From positions 41,519 through 105,518 of the forward strand of contig JAJEKV010000497.1 of the NCBI GenBank assembly GCA_021234155.1: a DNA stretch of 64,000 nucleotides, written 5' to 3'. Positions 12,901 to 23,940 of the stretch are shown piece by piece. The DNA comes from Isoetes taiwanensis. Taxonomy: Eukaryota > Streptophyta > Lycopodiopsida > Isoetales > Isoetaceae. The notes beneath the pieces are model-generated. The model searched no databases, was not told the origin of the DNA, and was given only the letters and a program-made list of their open reading frames with translations. Every line of letters begins with the position of its first letter. Position 1 is the stretch's first letter. A program made the translations under genes and the position numbers.

Positions 12901-13414
12901 TGGAATATTTTGTATGGAGTTTCATTAGTCGACAAATGTCAGAGCAGCTCCTGCCATGACCACCAATTGTCTTATTCTCCATTGTTTGCCTGAGCTATCA
13001 ATTCTGACTGTGTGGTACAATACTTGCAGGCAATGCAGGCACATGTTTGTGCTGTATATCCAAATGACTCTTCTTGCATACCTCAGTTGAGGAATGAAAT
13101 TGTTGAACAGGGATTAGTGGCTTCTATCACCCACGGTGCCATGTCTAGTAAGACTACTGTTCATTAACCTTTAGGATCTAGAATGATCAACTGCTCTTCT
13201 GTTGAATCATTAGCCTGCTATTTCTGTATATAGTTGAGGAATACTTCTCTTGCTTGGGCGGTGTCGAGCTGCATGCACAAAGATTGCAGAATTTTCAAGA
13301 GCAAACCTAAAACAAAGCCAGGTGGTCAATGCATCCCGTTTTTTGAAAGACATATTTTATGCCTTCTCTGATTTATCCTTCTTTTCTCTTTTGCAGCATA
13401 CAAAGGACATCTGA
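9955..13414 (+). CDS. RRP46: RRP46-like exosome core subunit (RNase PH fold), nine exons, frame-disrupted
   Basis: The product belongs to the RNase PH-like ring of the RNA exosome, which supports 3'-5' RNA processing and decay in nucleus and cytoplasm. Exons inferred from homology and GT-AG sites: 9955-10061, 10129-10238, 11104-11205, 12147-12167, 12253-12321, 12403-12471, 13030-13147, 13234-13321, 13397-13414. Diagnostic stretches in order are NQLRPFACSRKLLNRAHG, VAVYGP, ENPERATLEVIWK, LALHPNTGISVIVQ, LPCAINAACAALVDAG, TGEIYLDPTKMEEQ, EQGLVASITHGAMS and AACTKIAEFSRANLKQ. Spliced length is 702 nt (about 234 codons), the normal size for plant RRP46. The start ATG at 9955 is followed by a second ATG. 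Four single-base frame shifts fall at short homopolymers (exons 1, 2, 3 and 8), with net length change zero. The exon 6 acceptor reads CAA rather than CAG. Whether the locus is functional with sequencing errors or newly dead is undecided. The frame stays open for 48 codons after the TGA. Confidence 0.78.
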
Positions 13415-13561
13415 GCACGTGTTGCAGAGAAAGAAAGGGAAGTAAACTCTGGGTCTGATTTTGTAAGTGCTGTTTTGAGCACTGGTAGAGTTTCGAAGCT
13501 GAAATGGAACCAGAAGCAGACCATGAAGACCATTTTGACTAGGATTTTGGAAAGGGAGTAG

Positions 13562-14281
13562 GACTTTACAGAACATTACAGGCAATTACATGACAGGAGC
13601 ATTGTGCCTTGTAAACAGGGCTGCCCAAGCATTTCTGGAGAATTATGAATGAAATCTTTAGGGATACGACGTTTTCGATTGACAATGTCTTCAAACCACT
13701 AGGTTGCTAAGCCAAATGTTGCAAACAAGCAATTAATTTGTGAATATCAGCCGCCCCTTCTCCTTTTTACCCCTGGTGGCCCCTTCGGTATCCTTGTGGG
13801 GCGGTGCTCCTTGAAGGGGACTGCAAGAACATGCCATGTGCCGTCAGATGTCCTAAGGGATGCCGGCTAGTCTTTCTGACGTAAAAATACACCTTCCTTC
13901 CTTACCGTACATTTATATAATTGCCATGCTTTGAAAGCTTGGAAAGGAGGATCCGAAGCTAGAAAGGGCAGCAAACACCTGATTTTCCGGGGCCGGGGAG
14001 ATATAGGGATTAGGGTACCTTCGGACCGGGGAGATATTAGGATTAGGGTACCTTTGCACCAGCCGTTAAGTTAGGATTGGGTTAAGATTTTAGCAGTTTC
14101 TAGGTTCATGCCACAAGTTAGGCTAAGTGTTAGTTAAGTTACCATAATTACTATTAGTTAATTTTACTAACCTAAAATCCCCTAACCCAAATAGTCTTCG
14201 ACCACTTTAGGTTAGGGTTCTAAATTTAACATAAAAGTTAACCCAAAATAAAAAAAATGAACTGAAAATTAAAGTGACCTC
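13562..14281. other. No gene seen; downstream flank of the RRP46-like gene
   Basis: Contains a GC-rich 60-bp patch near 13750-13810 and two near-copies of a short phrase, gattagggtacct, at about 14008 and 14041. A related phrase occurs at 14643. No coding signal. Confidence 0.45.
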
Positions 14282-14379
14282 TGTAGGTCACTTTTTAATC
14301 TGGTTATAGTTCGAGCACGGCGGCACTGGTTGTAGGTCACTTTTAATGATGGTTATAGTTCGAGCACGGCGGCAATGGT
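14282..14379. repeat. 49-bp tandem duplication
   Basis: Two adjacent copies beginning tgtaggtcactttt at 14282 and 14331, both containing ggttatagttcgagcacggc. They differ by a few substitutions. Confidence 0.85.
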
Positions 14380-14700
14380 TGCAGAGGTTCTTTGTTCCGC
14401 GGAGATCATCGGTGCATAGGCTTTATTGCGATAAAGGTCGACTGTGTCTTCTGATGTATTGAAATTATAAACTTCTAGTCATTCTTTGAATCCATTGCAC
14501 CTATGGAATGGAAAGACCGGAGGCGTTCATAGGTTGCAGATAGTTTACCGAAATGCAGTATTTGCTAGGAATCAACACTCCGGAACCATGGTAGGTTTAG
14601 CTTTGCATCATAGAAAAGCTTAGCTTCTAAACAACGACAAGGATATAGGGTACCTTCAGACCATGGGGTTAAATTAAACTAAATTTTAAAGAACCAATTG

Positions 14701-14925
14701 TTTGTTATGATAAATTAAGGTTATTTTTGTCGAGCTTTCACGCCACTTGTTATGTCAATTACTAAAATTACAAATTCTGTTAAAAGAAGTTTCAAACATG
14801 GGATTTGTTATGTTATCCACTAACATAACAGAATTTTTTAAAAACATTTTCGCACCAAAGTTTGTTATGTTAGTTTTTAACATAACAAAATCTGTTAATA
14901 AGCATTTCACATTGCAAAACAAAAA
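14701..14925. repeat. Four-copy tandem repeat with internal inverted repeats
   Basis: Units start TTTGTTATG or TTGTTATG at 14701, 14747, 14804 and 14861. The third and fourth contain hairpin arms (GTTATGTTA...TAACATAAC). The first two have decayed arms. Confidence 0.75.
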
Positions 14926-14929
14926 TTCA

Positions 14930-16898
14930 ATACGTTAATGGTGATTTCATAATCTGAACAATATGTTAATGGTAGTTTGGCTCGTGAATTTAGTAAAAAA
15001 GTTACAAAAAAGAACGTGTACAAGAGTCCAAAGGGGCAAAACATACATTAGGGCGGATTTGGGATCTCAAAATGGCCCATAACTTGGATGCTAGAATTCC
15101 ACGTCATGTTTCTCGCGACCAATGAGGTTTGCACATTTTTTACCAAAGTCAGTATTAGTTGGCAAGTAGAGGAAGGAGCAGGCTTACTTGGCATCCACAT
15201 GGCGGAATTTCATAGGACATGTTTGTGCATTCATTGATGGCCCGCATTTTTCGAAAATCATATCGCGGACTAAAATGATGGCTACTTTTGCCCTCATCGC
15301 ACATGCCCACATGCACCAACCATCTTACCAAATTTTGGCCAAGATTTCTTTTGTTCATTCTAAGCCCTTACGCGGTATCCCTCCTCCTTCACTCTTCATT
15401 TGGAATCCAATAGTGTCTGTGTTTTTAACCGATTTACAGAACACTCAAGGTCAAGAAGTGGGAGATTATGTCTCCATAGGTTCATGGGTGAGTATGTTAT
15501 AGCATCAATGAGGGGCGAGCATAGAGTTAAGCGACAATGGCGTAGGGCGATGTGTGTGGGACAAGCAAGCGACGTTTCATTCTCAAGTTTTCTACTTTTC
15601 AGCCTTTGCCCATTCATCGTATTACTCCCCGCCATTCATTCTTACGATCCGAGATGCGATTCGTATCTCTGGTTGCATCCATCATTGCTTCTAGTATCCT
15701 ACATTGCTTTTGCAGTTTATCACTTACAAAACAATGACGGCATGATAGTGGAAGGATATCTATCCATAGGCTCGTGGGTGAGAATGCTATCCTTAAGGGT
15801 GACCATGGAGTTACATCGCCAAAAAGACATTTATATGCAATGAATAGGTAGAAGTATAGGCTTCAAAATAAATGCTATGGATAGTATATTGCAAAAAAAA
15901 AAAAGGGAAGCGGAGGGGGGTGATTTGAAGAGAAGGATATTTGCAAATTTGCAACTTCAATAATATATGGATCGCACCATGCGAAAATGCATATGCACTT
16001 TGTAAATGTGTAGTGAGATTTCCGCCATGTGATGCTTGTTTTTTTTTCTCTCTTTTGATTTATATTCATTTAATGAATCAATTATTTTCTTTGGGCTATG
16101 TTTATCGGATGTCGAGGATTTGAGACTATGGGAAAGCGTTACTATCATCGTTGTTGTCAACATATGGACATGCTTTTCCAAGATATACCTTGAGGGCAAT
16201 GGGCATCTAGTTTTTACGTTGTAAAGTTGTGGGAGCCGAGCTTGAAAGTCATCCTATGACCTCTTTTAAGCGAATTGTGCAAGCCTCAAAGTTATGAGAA
16301 TGATGCCCTTGCAATGAAGAAATGTTTGATAAGGCGATGCGGCCGGGGATGTTGAAAAACGAGTACAAAATATTTGCTCCATTAGAGGTGTTTACTAATG
16401 CCACAACATAAAATTTCCAAAGACATAATGTGTAAAATGTTGCATTCATGAGCCTTTGGGTCAGGTTAACAAAGTGTCACATATGGAAACATTGTTGGGG
16501 TTTGATAAAATAACATAAAAATATTATTTAAGAAAGCTTTGGTTGTTGGTATAATGTTGGTTTATTGATTAAGTATTTGTATTTTGGGACCCTCTTTGAA
16601 AAGTTTAGTTCATAAAACATAATATAACTTGGAATGCTACATATATCCCATCGATCCAGGAGCCATCGGATCGCCATTCTAGGAAGGGACGGCGCCTATA
16701 TTAGGCCATTTCCATTTTGGCTCTTTCGGTTATCGGCGTCTTCTCCACAAGCAGACTTCCTTCCTTCAGAGCTTCCCTTCTTACCTTTCGATGAGGCGCC
16801 TCATTTTCATTTGTGTTTTTAGGCCTTGCACTTTTGTTGTTGTTCACTTTGCATTTACTATAATTACATTTTTTTCATATGTTATTTTCCCTTGGCGT
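14930..16898. other. Repeat-derived spacer related to the 53-55 kb region
   Basis: No gene recognised. The phrase agggcggatttggg near 15052 recurs at about 53339 with similar continuation (aaaatggcc). The phrase aacataatataacttgga near 16618 recurs inverted near 55290. This links the spacer with the direct-repeat block further right. Open frames around 15188-15843 have no recognisable domain. Confidence 0.45.
15969..16035. repeat. Hairpin repeat copy (67 bp)
   Basis: Begins GGATCGCACCATGCGAAA and ends CGCCATGTGATGC, so the ends are imperfect inverted copies. It belongs to the family described in the findings. Confidence 0.65.
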
Positions 16899-17127
16899 TG
16901 GGTGATGCTTTCTCCACCTTCGGTGATGCTATCTCGCTTGTGGGTGATGCTATTTATTTCCCACCTTGAGGGTGGCCTATTTATTTCCACCTTGAAGGTG
17001 ATCTTTGTTTATTTCCACCTTGAGGGTGATCTTTATTTATTTCCACCTTGAGGGTGATGCTATTTATTTCCACCTTGAGGGTGACGCATAATTGTTTTTC
17101 CACCCATTTGGGTGATGCTTCTCCACC
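16899..17127. repeat. Minisatellite, about 31-bp unit
   Basis: Seven or so units built on CCACCTTGAGGGTGAT followed by ctttatttattt. Each unit contains the short inverted pair CCACC/GGTGA. One frame reads as a repeated FHLEGDLYLF-like peptide, probably fortuitous. A diverged outlier pair of units lies at about 21037-21085. Confidence 0.85.
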
Positions 17128-17283
17128 TTTTTCGCGTCTTTTGCTTTTTTATGTTTCTCATTTGCTCTTCTTTACGGGTTTTGATTGTCGCGGCTTGCCT
17201 TGTCCCCGCCATGCATGGAAATTCGTTTTTCTAACCATTCCGGGTATTTTTGGGTTCATTTGAGTTCTTGCGGGTTTTCCGCG

Positions 17284-17439
17284 GTCTTAGGGTCCTACTA
17301 TATTTGTGTTAGCCATCAACCCACCTTTTCGGCTCTGGAAGCAATACATTGGGGATTACGCGTCTTAGGGTCCTGCTATATTTACATTGGCCATCAATCC
17401 ATCTCCTTTCGGTTTTTCGGGCAACACATTTCAAGGTTG
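17284..17439. repeat. 78-bp tandem duplication
   Basis: Copies start gtcttagggtcct at 17284 and 17362 and share gccatcaa-cc-atct and a tttcgg-tttcgg region, with about 20 per cent divergence. Confidence 0.75.
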
Positions 17440-17457
17440 TTGGCGACCATTTCTCAT

Positions 17458-17540
17458 TAGGGTTTTCCTCAAAACCGAAAAGGCGGGTTTTTTTTATCCG
17501 GTGAGAAGTTGTCGCCCGGTGCCCTTCTATATTACTGTGC
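17458..17540 (+). mobile_element. Probable LINE C-terminal fragment
   Basis: Encodes RVFLKTEKAGFF, which resembles RVFPRKSEKARGFF at 21210-21270 (+) and KVFPSKTLRGGGF in the LINE remnant at 47419-48860 (-). All three are followed by a T-run (G/C-rich then TTTTTTT). I infer a shared LINE tail; the assignment depends on the 47-kb copy. Confidence 0.35.
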
Positions 17541-17654
17541 ACATTTCATTTTCTTTTTTACGGGGTAGTCCAGATATTGTTCCTATGGTCGATGACTACC
17601 CTCTCATTCTTCAAAACATTGTATTTCTACTGTGTGATGAATGACAATATTATA

Positions 17655-18480
17655 TGCAAATGGGAGATTATTGATGAGGGACTTGGTGTTATTATCTATT
17701 GACAACAAACAAGAAAGTGGATCACACCATGCGAATTTAGTGTATTCTAACTTTTTAGCGTGTACATAATTAAGCTTTGGTGTGATCTTTTTGGAAAAAA
17801 GATGACTTCCAATAGTAAAATTACTTTGATTATCTTCTAATAAAAGAAATATATATGTGTCTTATTTGAAGTAGAGTGTAGATATGTGACATGCTCGTTT
17901 TTATTGATAAAGTGTTTGCTTTTGAAAAGGGCTAATAACTTTATGTACTTGGGGTGGTAAAGTATTTTAGATGCAAAAAAGGAAGGGTACTTGTGTTTAA
18001 GTTTAATTTGACAACAAGCAAGAGCGTATCACACCATGCAAAATGGTTGTGTTCCATTTTTTTTACATATGTATTATTTGCTTGATGTGATCCTTCTTAA
18101 AAAAGGATATGCTCTTTGAAAATGGCTAATAACTTTATGTATTTGGGGTGGTAAAACATTAAATAAGAAGGGGTACTTGTATTTAATTTTAATTTAACAA
18201 CAAATAAGAAAGTGGATCACATCATATGAATTTAGTGTGTTCCATTTTTTTTTGCATATATACTATTCACTTGGTGTGATCCTTCTTAAAAAAGGATATG
18301 CTCTTTGAAAAGGGCTAATACTTATGTACTTAAGAGTGGTAAAGCATTTTAGATGCAAATAAGAATGGGTGCTTGTGTTTAATTTTAATTTGACAACAAA
18401 TAAGAAAGTGGATCACACTATGCGAATTTAGTGTGTCCCCTTTTTTGCATATATATTATTCGCTTCATGTGATCCATCTT
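17655..18480. repeat. Array of four hairpin-containing repeat units
   Basis: Four units of roughly 190-310 bp, each with acaacaaa-aagaaagtg before a hairpin and cttcttaaaaaaggat, or a diverged version of it, after it. The hairpins are at 17719-17787, 18028-18093, 18214-18282 and 18410-18475. Arms are GGATCACACCATGCGAAT and a matching CTTGGTGTGATCC. The same flank and hairpin occur inverted at 55136-55203. Confidence 0.85.
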
Positions 18481-18849
18481 GAAAAAAAATAGCTTTCAAG
18501 TAAAAGGAAAGAAAGAAATATCTTATTTAAAGTGTAAAGTGTTGGTATGTAAAGTGTTGGTTTATTAAAAAGGTGTTTGCTTTTTGAAATAGGCTTAGAA
18601 CTTCACATGCAAATGGGAGGGCTATTGAATGGGTACTTGTGTTTATATCAATCAATCTTGTTAATTTGGGGTTTTCCGGTTTGGCCAAAAAAAAAATTGG
18701 AATTTTTTTGAAGTCGATTTCCTATGATTTTTGGGTTTCTACCTGCCGGAAAAACTTGCCGATTTTCCAAAAATCGTCGTTATGGTTTTTTTTCTTATTT
18801 CCATCCTTATCCGACAGAGAGCGCATGCTATAGATACAGAGGGACCGAC
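18481..18849. other. No gene seen
   Basis: AT-rich. Contains the phrase gattttccaaaaatcg at about 18761, which recurs at about 51580 with a related left flank. No coding evidence. Confidence 0.4.
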
Positions 18850-19289
18850 ATGTATTGCCATGGCATCTACAAGGATATGTTAAGAGAAATTGGCAAGCCA
18901 AAGGCGGAGCTCTTCGTGGTTTGAGATTTATAGTTTGAATCGTGGAAAAAGGATCCAAAAGCTTCATTGGAATTTGCAGAACAACGCTTTGATAAGTTAT
19001 CTGTCAATGGCAAGATTTCTAGGAAGGATTTCGGCCATTGTATTGGTATGTCTTGATCTTAGATTTATAGGCTTAACTCGCTAAATTTGTATAATTGTGT
19101 TCAATCATCGCTTGAAAATTATGTAGGAATGGACAAGACTTGAATTTGCGTGATGCCCTCTTTGAAGCTCTCATTTCAAAAAGATCGGGCCCAAAGATCG
19201 GAAACCATTTCAAAGAAGAACTCAATTGAACTATGGCTTGAGATAATCAACCAAGATTTCGATTCGCAAATGGAGATTTTCTTCCGGAT
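18850..19289 (+). pseudogene. RBOH (plant NADPH oxidase) N-terminal fragment
   Basis: RBOH enzymes are plasma-membrane oxidases that make superoxide; their cytosolic N-terminus carries EF-hands. The fragment reads ALRGLRFI, then FAEQRFDKLSVNGKIS and RKDFGHCI up to a gtatgt donor (exon end 19045). A second exon from about 19127 to 19289 reads GMDKT, EFA, DALFEALISKR and INQDFDSQMEIFFR and ends at a gtaagt donor. This is the EF-hand region that precedes the six membrane helices. Several single-base shifts separate these blocks. No membrane, FAD or NADPH-binding part was found nearby, so this is a truncated gene piece, perhaps captured by an element. Confidence 0.72.
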
Positions 19290-19869
19290 GTAAGTTAAAG
19301 AATTCATCCTTTGTCGGAAGCATTTATGCATTTTTTATCCGGACTTTAGTTGCATTGATTGGAAACATGGGTTCTTCATGGCGGCGGATGGTGGAATCAA
19401 GAGGCGCGGCGTTATAGCTTCCATAGGCAAGATATCATCATGAGGGCTTTTGCTTTCTTTTATGTCTTCTTGACTACTCATTTAAGCATGTAGTCTAATA
19501 GAGTAATTATTATTTTAAGAGTTATCCGAATCAGGAGCTCTTTAATGATATGTATCGACTTCTTTTTGAGTCCGCTCAACCGGCGCAGCTATTCTCTATT
19601 ACGTGCGTTATATCCCTTTCTAATCCTTTTACATACCTTGCATGTTTTCCTTTGTCTCTTGGTTGTTATGCATCTTTAAGGAATCAATTTGCCATAATAA
19701 ACCTACAGGTCATGCTCAAAGTTTCATGGTAATTTTCTGTCGTTGGGATTTGCAATGATGATCATGAGTTCAGAAACAAGGAATATGGACATTATTCTTC
19801 TTGAGGTAATTGTTTTTTATTTGGCCCATAGATGAATAGAGGCTTTATCTTATGCTGCATAGATTATGG
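19290..19869. other. No gene seen
   Basis: Follows the RBOH fragment; the expected next RBOH exon (VDKDADGRI-like) was not found. Confidence 0.4.
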
Positions 19870-20374
19870 AATTTAAACAAGGTTGCATTTGAAACGAGAG
19901 TGTTGCAGAACTCCCGTTTCAAAGATTCCCTTTAAAAAAACACCATGCTCTTAAAATTGGCCTTTTCTGGATAAAGTTGAGCATTTCAAAAGGTTCGGGT
20001 TTTTTTTTCCCTCATTTTGGCTCCTCGTTAAGTGACAAATTTGTGTTTTGCAAAGAAACACCCTTAAAAATGGCAAAATATAGACATGAATACATAATCT
20101 CTGAAAGTGAGATATCAAAAACATCAAAATAGTATAGAAAAAATAATAATTATTTCTTTAAATTTTTCGGTACATCAATTTGGCACTCTCAAAATTTGGT
20201 GTGTATCGAACAATACGCCGACGCGGGCGTTGCAACCGTATCCGGTCCCCAAGTCTCCCGCTGTTTAGTTGTTCCATCAAACATGTTTGACGTTCTATTG
20301 GTTGAATAAAAACAAGAAAAAAACAAGTAAATAATTGAACACTATGACACATAAAACAAAAATGTACAAACAAA

Positions 20375-20512
20375 GTGTATTCGGAATACACTTTTGCTTT
20401 CTAAAAAAACAAACGTGTATTCGAATACACTTTGGATTTTTAGAAAAAAGCAAATGGATGATACGGAATACACTTTTGCTTTCCGAAAGCAAATGTGTAT
20501 TAGGGATACACC
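20375..20512. repeat. Cluster of GTGTATTC/GAATACAC palindromes (left)
   Basis: Contains GTGTATTCGGAATACAC (20375-20391), the perfect palindrome GTGTATTCGAATACAC (20415-20430), a half-site near 20463 and a diverged full site (20495-20512). They are separated by A- and T-rich spacers. Confidence 0.9.
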
Positions 20513-20900
20513 TTTGTTTCTAAGAAATCAAACGTGTGTTTGATTTATTTCCACCATTTAGGGGTCCCCGTTTAATATGCAACCTTCTTATTTTTGTTGA
20601 GGATGAAAACTAAAAGCATTGATGCGACCCTAAACTAAAAGCATTGATGCGACCCTAAATGCATTGATGCATTGATCCGGCATGACGTCCGCATCGTAGA
20701 TTGCTCTATGGGAGGTACTTGCACAATGTAGAGCCATCACACGAGTAGGAATCTTGACCATGAGCACCCAAGGCACATGTGAGGAGCATAAACTAATGTC
20801 GCCGATTCGCCAGAGCGAAATGGCATTCTTCTTCAAGGCGAGCATGCATGCATTGCACGCCGCATGCATGCATCCATGCGTTTGGAGCCGTTTCATCGAG

Positions 20901-21536
20901 GGTTGGCGTTTGCTACTTATTGCGAGTTCTTCATCGACGTTTCGCCGGCGCTTCCTCTTCTCTCGGATTACCTTATTCTCTTTGAACCCACCCTCCCCTT
21001 CTTTGTTTATTATATAAATGCATAAAAGTTACATTCCACCCGTAAGTGATGCTTTTTTTCCACCCTTTGGGTGATGCTATTCTTTGGTATGTTTCTCGTT
21101 TGTTGTTGGTGATGTGCGGTATAAGGGTTGGCGGGCGCCATCCGCTTTGACTTCTCCATGCAGCGGGTTTTGGGGCGATTCTATGCCTTACGTTTGTCTA
21201 AGCCCCTTGCAAGGCTTATCACTAGGGTTTTTCCTCGAAAATCCGAAAAGGCGCGGGGTTTTTTTTTAATCCCTGATAAGCTTTTAAGCAGGTACATCAG
21301 CCACTCATCTATTAGCATTGTATTTGTTTTGGGGTCCAAAATGATATAATTGGATTTTCCTTTATTTTTAGGTAGGTAGTTAAGCGCTTATCCTTGGCCC
21401 ACCATTGTAGAAAATCTCTTTGAGATGAATGAGAAGCCTATGTTCATCGGGTTGGCGTTTGCTACTTATTAAAGAGTTCTTCATCGACGTTTCGCCGGGG
21501 CTTCCTCTTCTCTCAGTGATTACCTTATTCTCTTTG
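20901..21536. repeat. Two direct copies of an 87-bp segment
   Basis: Copies at 20901-20986 and 21449-21536 share ggttggcgtttgctacttat and gttcttcatcgacgtttcg, with only a few differences. The intervening 460 bp includes a LINE-like tail. Confidence 0.85.
21128..21290 (+). mobile_element. Probable LINE C-terminal fragment
   Basis: Encodes RLITRVFPRKSEKARGFF followed by a T-run. It matches the order of LITAKVFPSKTLRGGGF in the minus-strand LINE near 47.5 kb, including the surrounding tctaagccccttgcaaggct to ggcatgcttattactgc-like phrases. Truncated on both sides. Confidence 0.4.
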
Positions 21537-22310
21537 ATTTGTTTCCAGGCGGGGAGGGGCTTCTTCTGCTGGTTTGGCTAATTTTAAGGCGTTGCTTTCC
21601 CCTGTCCTTCCAGGCCTTTAGCCTTCATCCCTGTGACCTTCGCCCCTCGATCCTAGTTTGTTAAGGAAGTCCTTTGGTGGCTTTGTTGGTTTTCATCGCA
21701 GTCATGATTGCAAAGAATACTATGTTCTAATAAGAGAGACAATACTTTATAAGGGTTGAAATTATTTCTTACGCCCCCATCTTTCCTATGCAACCACCAA
21801 TTTCATTTCCCATCTTTAATTAGCCTCAATTTCTATCTTTATTAGCAGAAGTAACTAAAAATGATTGGGTACATAAAAAGGTACGGATGAAGAAACTAGA
21901 ACAATCTTAGAAATAAAACATTAAGAACAAAAAGACAACCCGATTTAAGTTATGAACATTCATGTTTTAAAAATGTTCTCATTCAAAATTTACATGTGGT
22001 AGTAAAAAATATTCCAAGCCTCTTGTGATATCCACCCTCTGGTGATGTGAAACTCTAAACAAGTCTAAATACAACTAACTTAAAAATCAAATTGTACATC
22101 TCGGATAAAGAATGTGAACACTGGGACCATCTAAAGCAATCAAAATTTGCCCCATCTATGAAATTTTGCTAAAGAATTTGAATCTTAGGCCTTAAGACCT
22201 TAAGACCTCAATATTCTTCTCCACAATGATTTGCAGATTGACATGAGAGCAGATTTGTTTGCCAATTAGATCTTTCTCAGCATTATCATTTGGCATTTTG
22301 TCCTTAGCCC

Positions 22311-23080
22311 TTAGAAAATCCTCAAGTGTCTGAGAAATTCTTCTCTTAGTGGCTTTTCCAACTCGGGATGCTTCAGCAGAGGCTCACCACTTTTGCCCTT
22401 CCTATAAAAATGAAGAGCCCTAGAAAAGACAAGATACAAAGGCTCGGGGATAATCATTGCTATCATAGAATTTATTATTTCACAAAAGAACATTAGAAAA
22501 GATCTTATCATTATTTCTCAAGACCATAAATCGCCATTCTTTTTAGGTTGATAAGTCAGCATCTCAAAGTCATCATATAGATCTTGTCTAAATTTCGCTT
22601 AAGTCCATATATGCCGAAAAGTAGAGGGAGAAACATTATTTAGCATAGCAAAAGAAAAGAACCAATATTAGCATAGCAAAAAGAAAAGCAAGAACTTCAT
22701 TATCAACTACCAAAGTCTTACCTAAAAAATCTAAAAAGACATTCCATGCCATAAGCGTAACCAGCCGCATCATATTCTTACGCTAGTCTCGAAATTACGA
22801 ATACATGCCACCATGAAAGTTGGTGCGGAGGAAATATGACCAGAAACAAAATAGGGCGTTCATTTCGTAATATCAAAGAATTGTGCAACAAGCAGGGCGT
22901 GTTAGAGTGCTCGATAAAGTAAATAGCATAAGGCTCTAACTCATAGATAGCGAGAAAGACTTTTGCACCGGGGAAATCTTTTCTGTTGTAGTCAGGAGCA
23001 GATCTAGTGATGCAAGTAAGAGGCATTTTAGCGAACTCTAGCTTACGGACTAGGGAAATCGCTATAGATAAAAATTCCAT
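22311..23080 (-). other. Unrecognised minus-strand open frames
   Basis: Two modest frames on the minus strand (23080-22778, 100 codons; 22511-22311, 66 codons) lie inside the candidate 4.8-kb element. The first is moderately hydrophobic with several aromatic residues; the second contains HPELEKPLREEFLRHL. They may be exons of one decayed captured gene. No family was recognised. Confidence 0.2.
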
Positions 23081-23940
23081 TTATAACATCAAGTTGTACC
23101 TCATGCCACAAACATAAGTGTTCAAAGGAAAGCTTGGACATGGCAACTAGCTTGAATATCGATAGAGTACCATGTACCTTTGTCCATCCTTGAATGGATT
23201 AATGACCCCGATAGCGACCTCGATAACATATACGGATACCCGGATGAAGATAAACAAACTACCACCTTGTGGAGGGGTAATAGTGTGTATAAGCATCAAT
23301 CAATATTAGAGGATTGAATGAGATTTGCACAGTAGAAACCTATCGGAAAAAGCATTTCATCACAAGCTTCCGATGGCTCAAATGGGAAAGGTAATAAAGT
23401 GTATAAAAAATGTCACATCATCAAAGTTTGACAAATTGATGTCTGCGAGGTATATCTGAGGATATGTCAAGCTCTTAACAAATGAAGCTTTGTAACAAAC
23501 CCTGCAAGTAGAGCGTCCAAAGCAATTCAAATAATAAATTTATCGTACCAAATGCCGCAGAGCTTACTTAGAAACTAAAAGGAAGAGCTTACCTAGAAGC
23601 TTGTTTGTCCGCTTTGTTTGTATACCTGGTCCAGAGCTTGATCTTAACTTTTGCGAGAATCCATCAGAACTTATGCCCCATGTTGTAAAATCTTGTTGCT
23701 TGCTCTCATCTTCTCAAGTAGAATCCCTGGCAGAGCTACATCGGAGCCAAGAGTTTTGTTGAAAAAATTTCGGATCTCCCATGAAGGAGGCGATGTAGCC
23801 AACGATTGAAATTACGCAAGAGAAACCTAAAACAAAGCAAGCGCCAAAATAAAATGGGGGCGCTTTAACTCCCCATAAGGAAATCGCCTAAAAAACAAGA
23901 ACGCCATGCTTTTTGAAAACCAAATCCTATTAGGAATACA

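Noticed and set aside
14301-14380. tRNA-like ggttatagttcgagc phrases
   Set aside because: No acceptor or anticodon stems could be formed around them; they are a 49-bp tandem duplication.
16791-17051. Frame encoding repeated FHLEGDLYLF-like peptide
   Set aside because: It follows from the 31-bp minisatellite; no evidence that it is a protein.
17655-18480. CRISPR-like array (repeats with regular spacing)
   Set aside because: Units are long, imperfect, contain internal hairpins and lie in a plant genome; spacers are homologous to each other.
18934-19084. EF-hand calmodulin-like gene
   Set aside because: The surrounding RGLRFI, DALFEALISKR and DFDSQMEIFF blocks fit RBOH specifically, not calmodulin.
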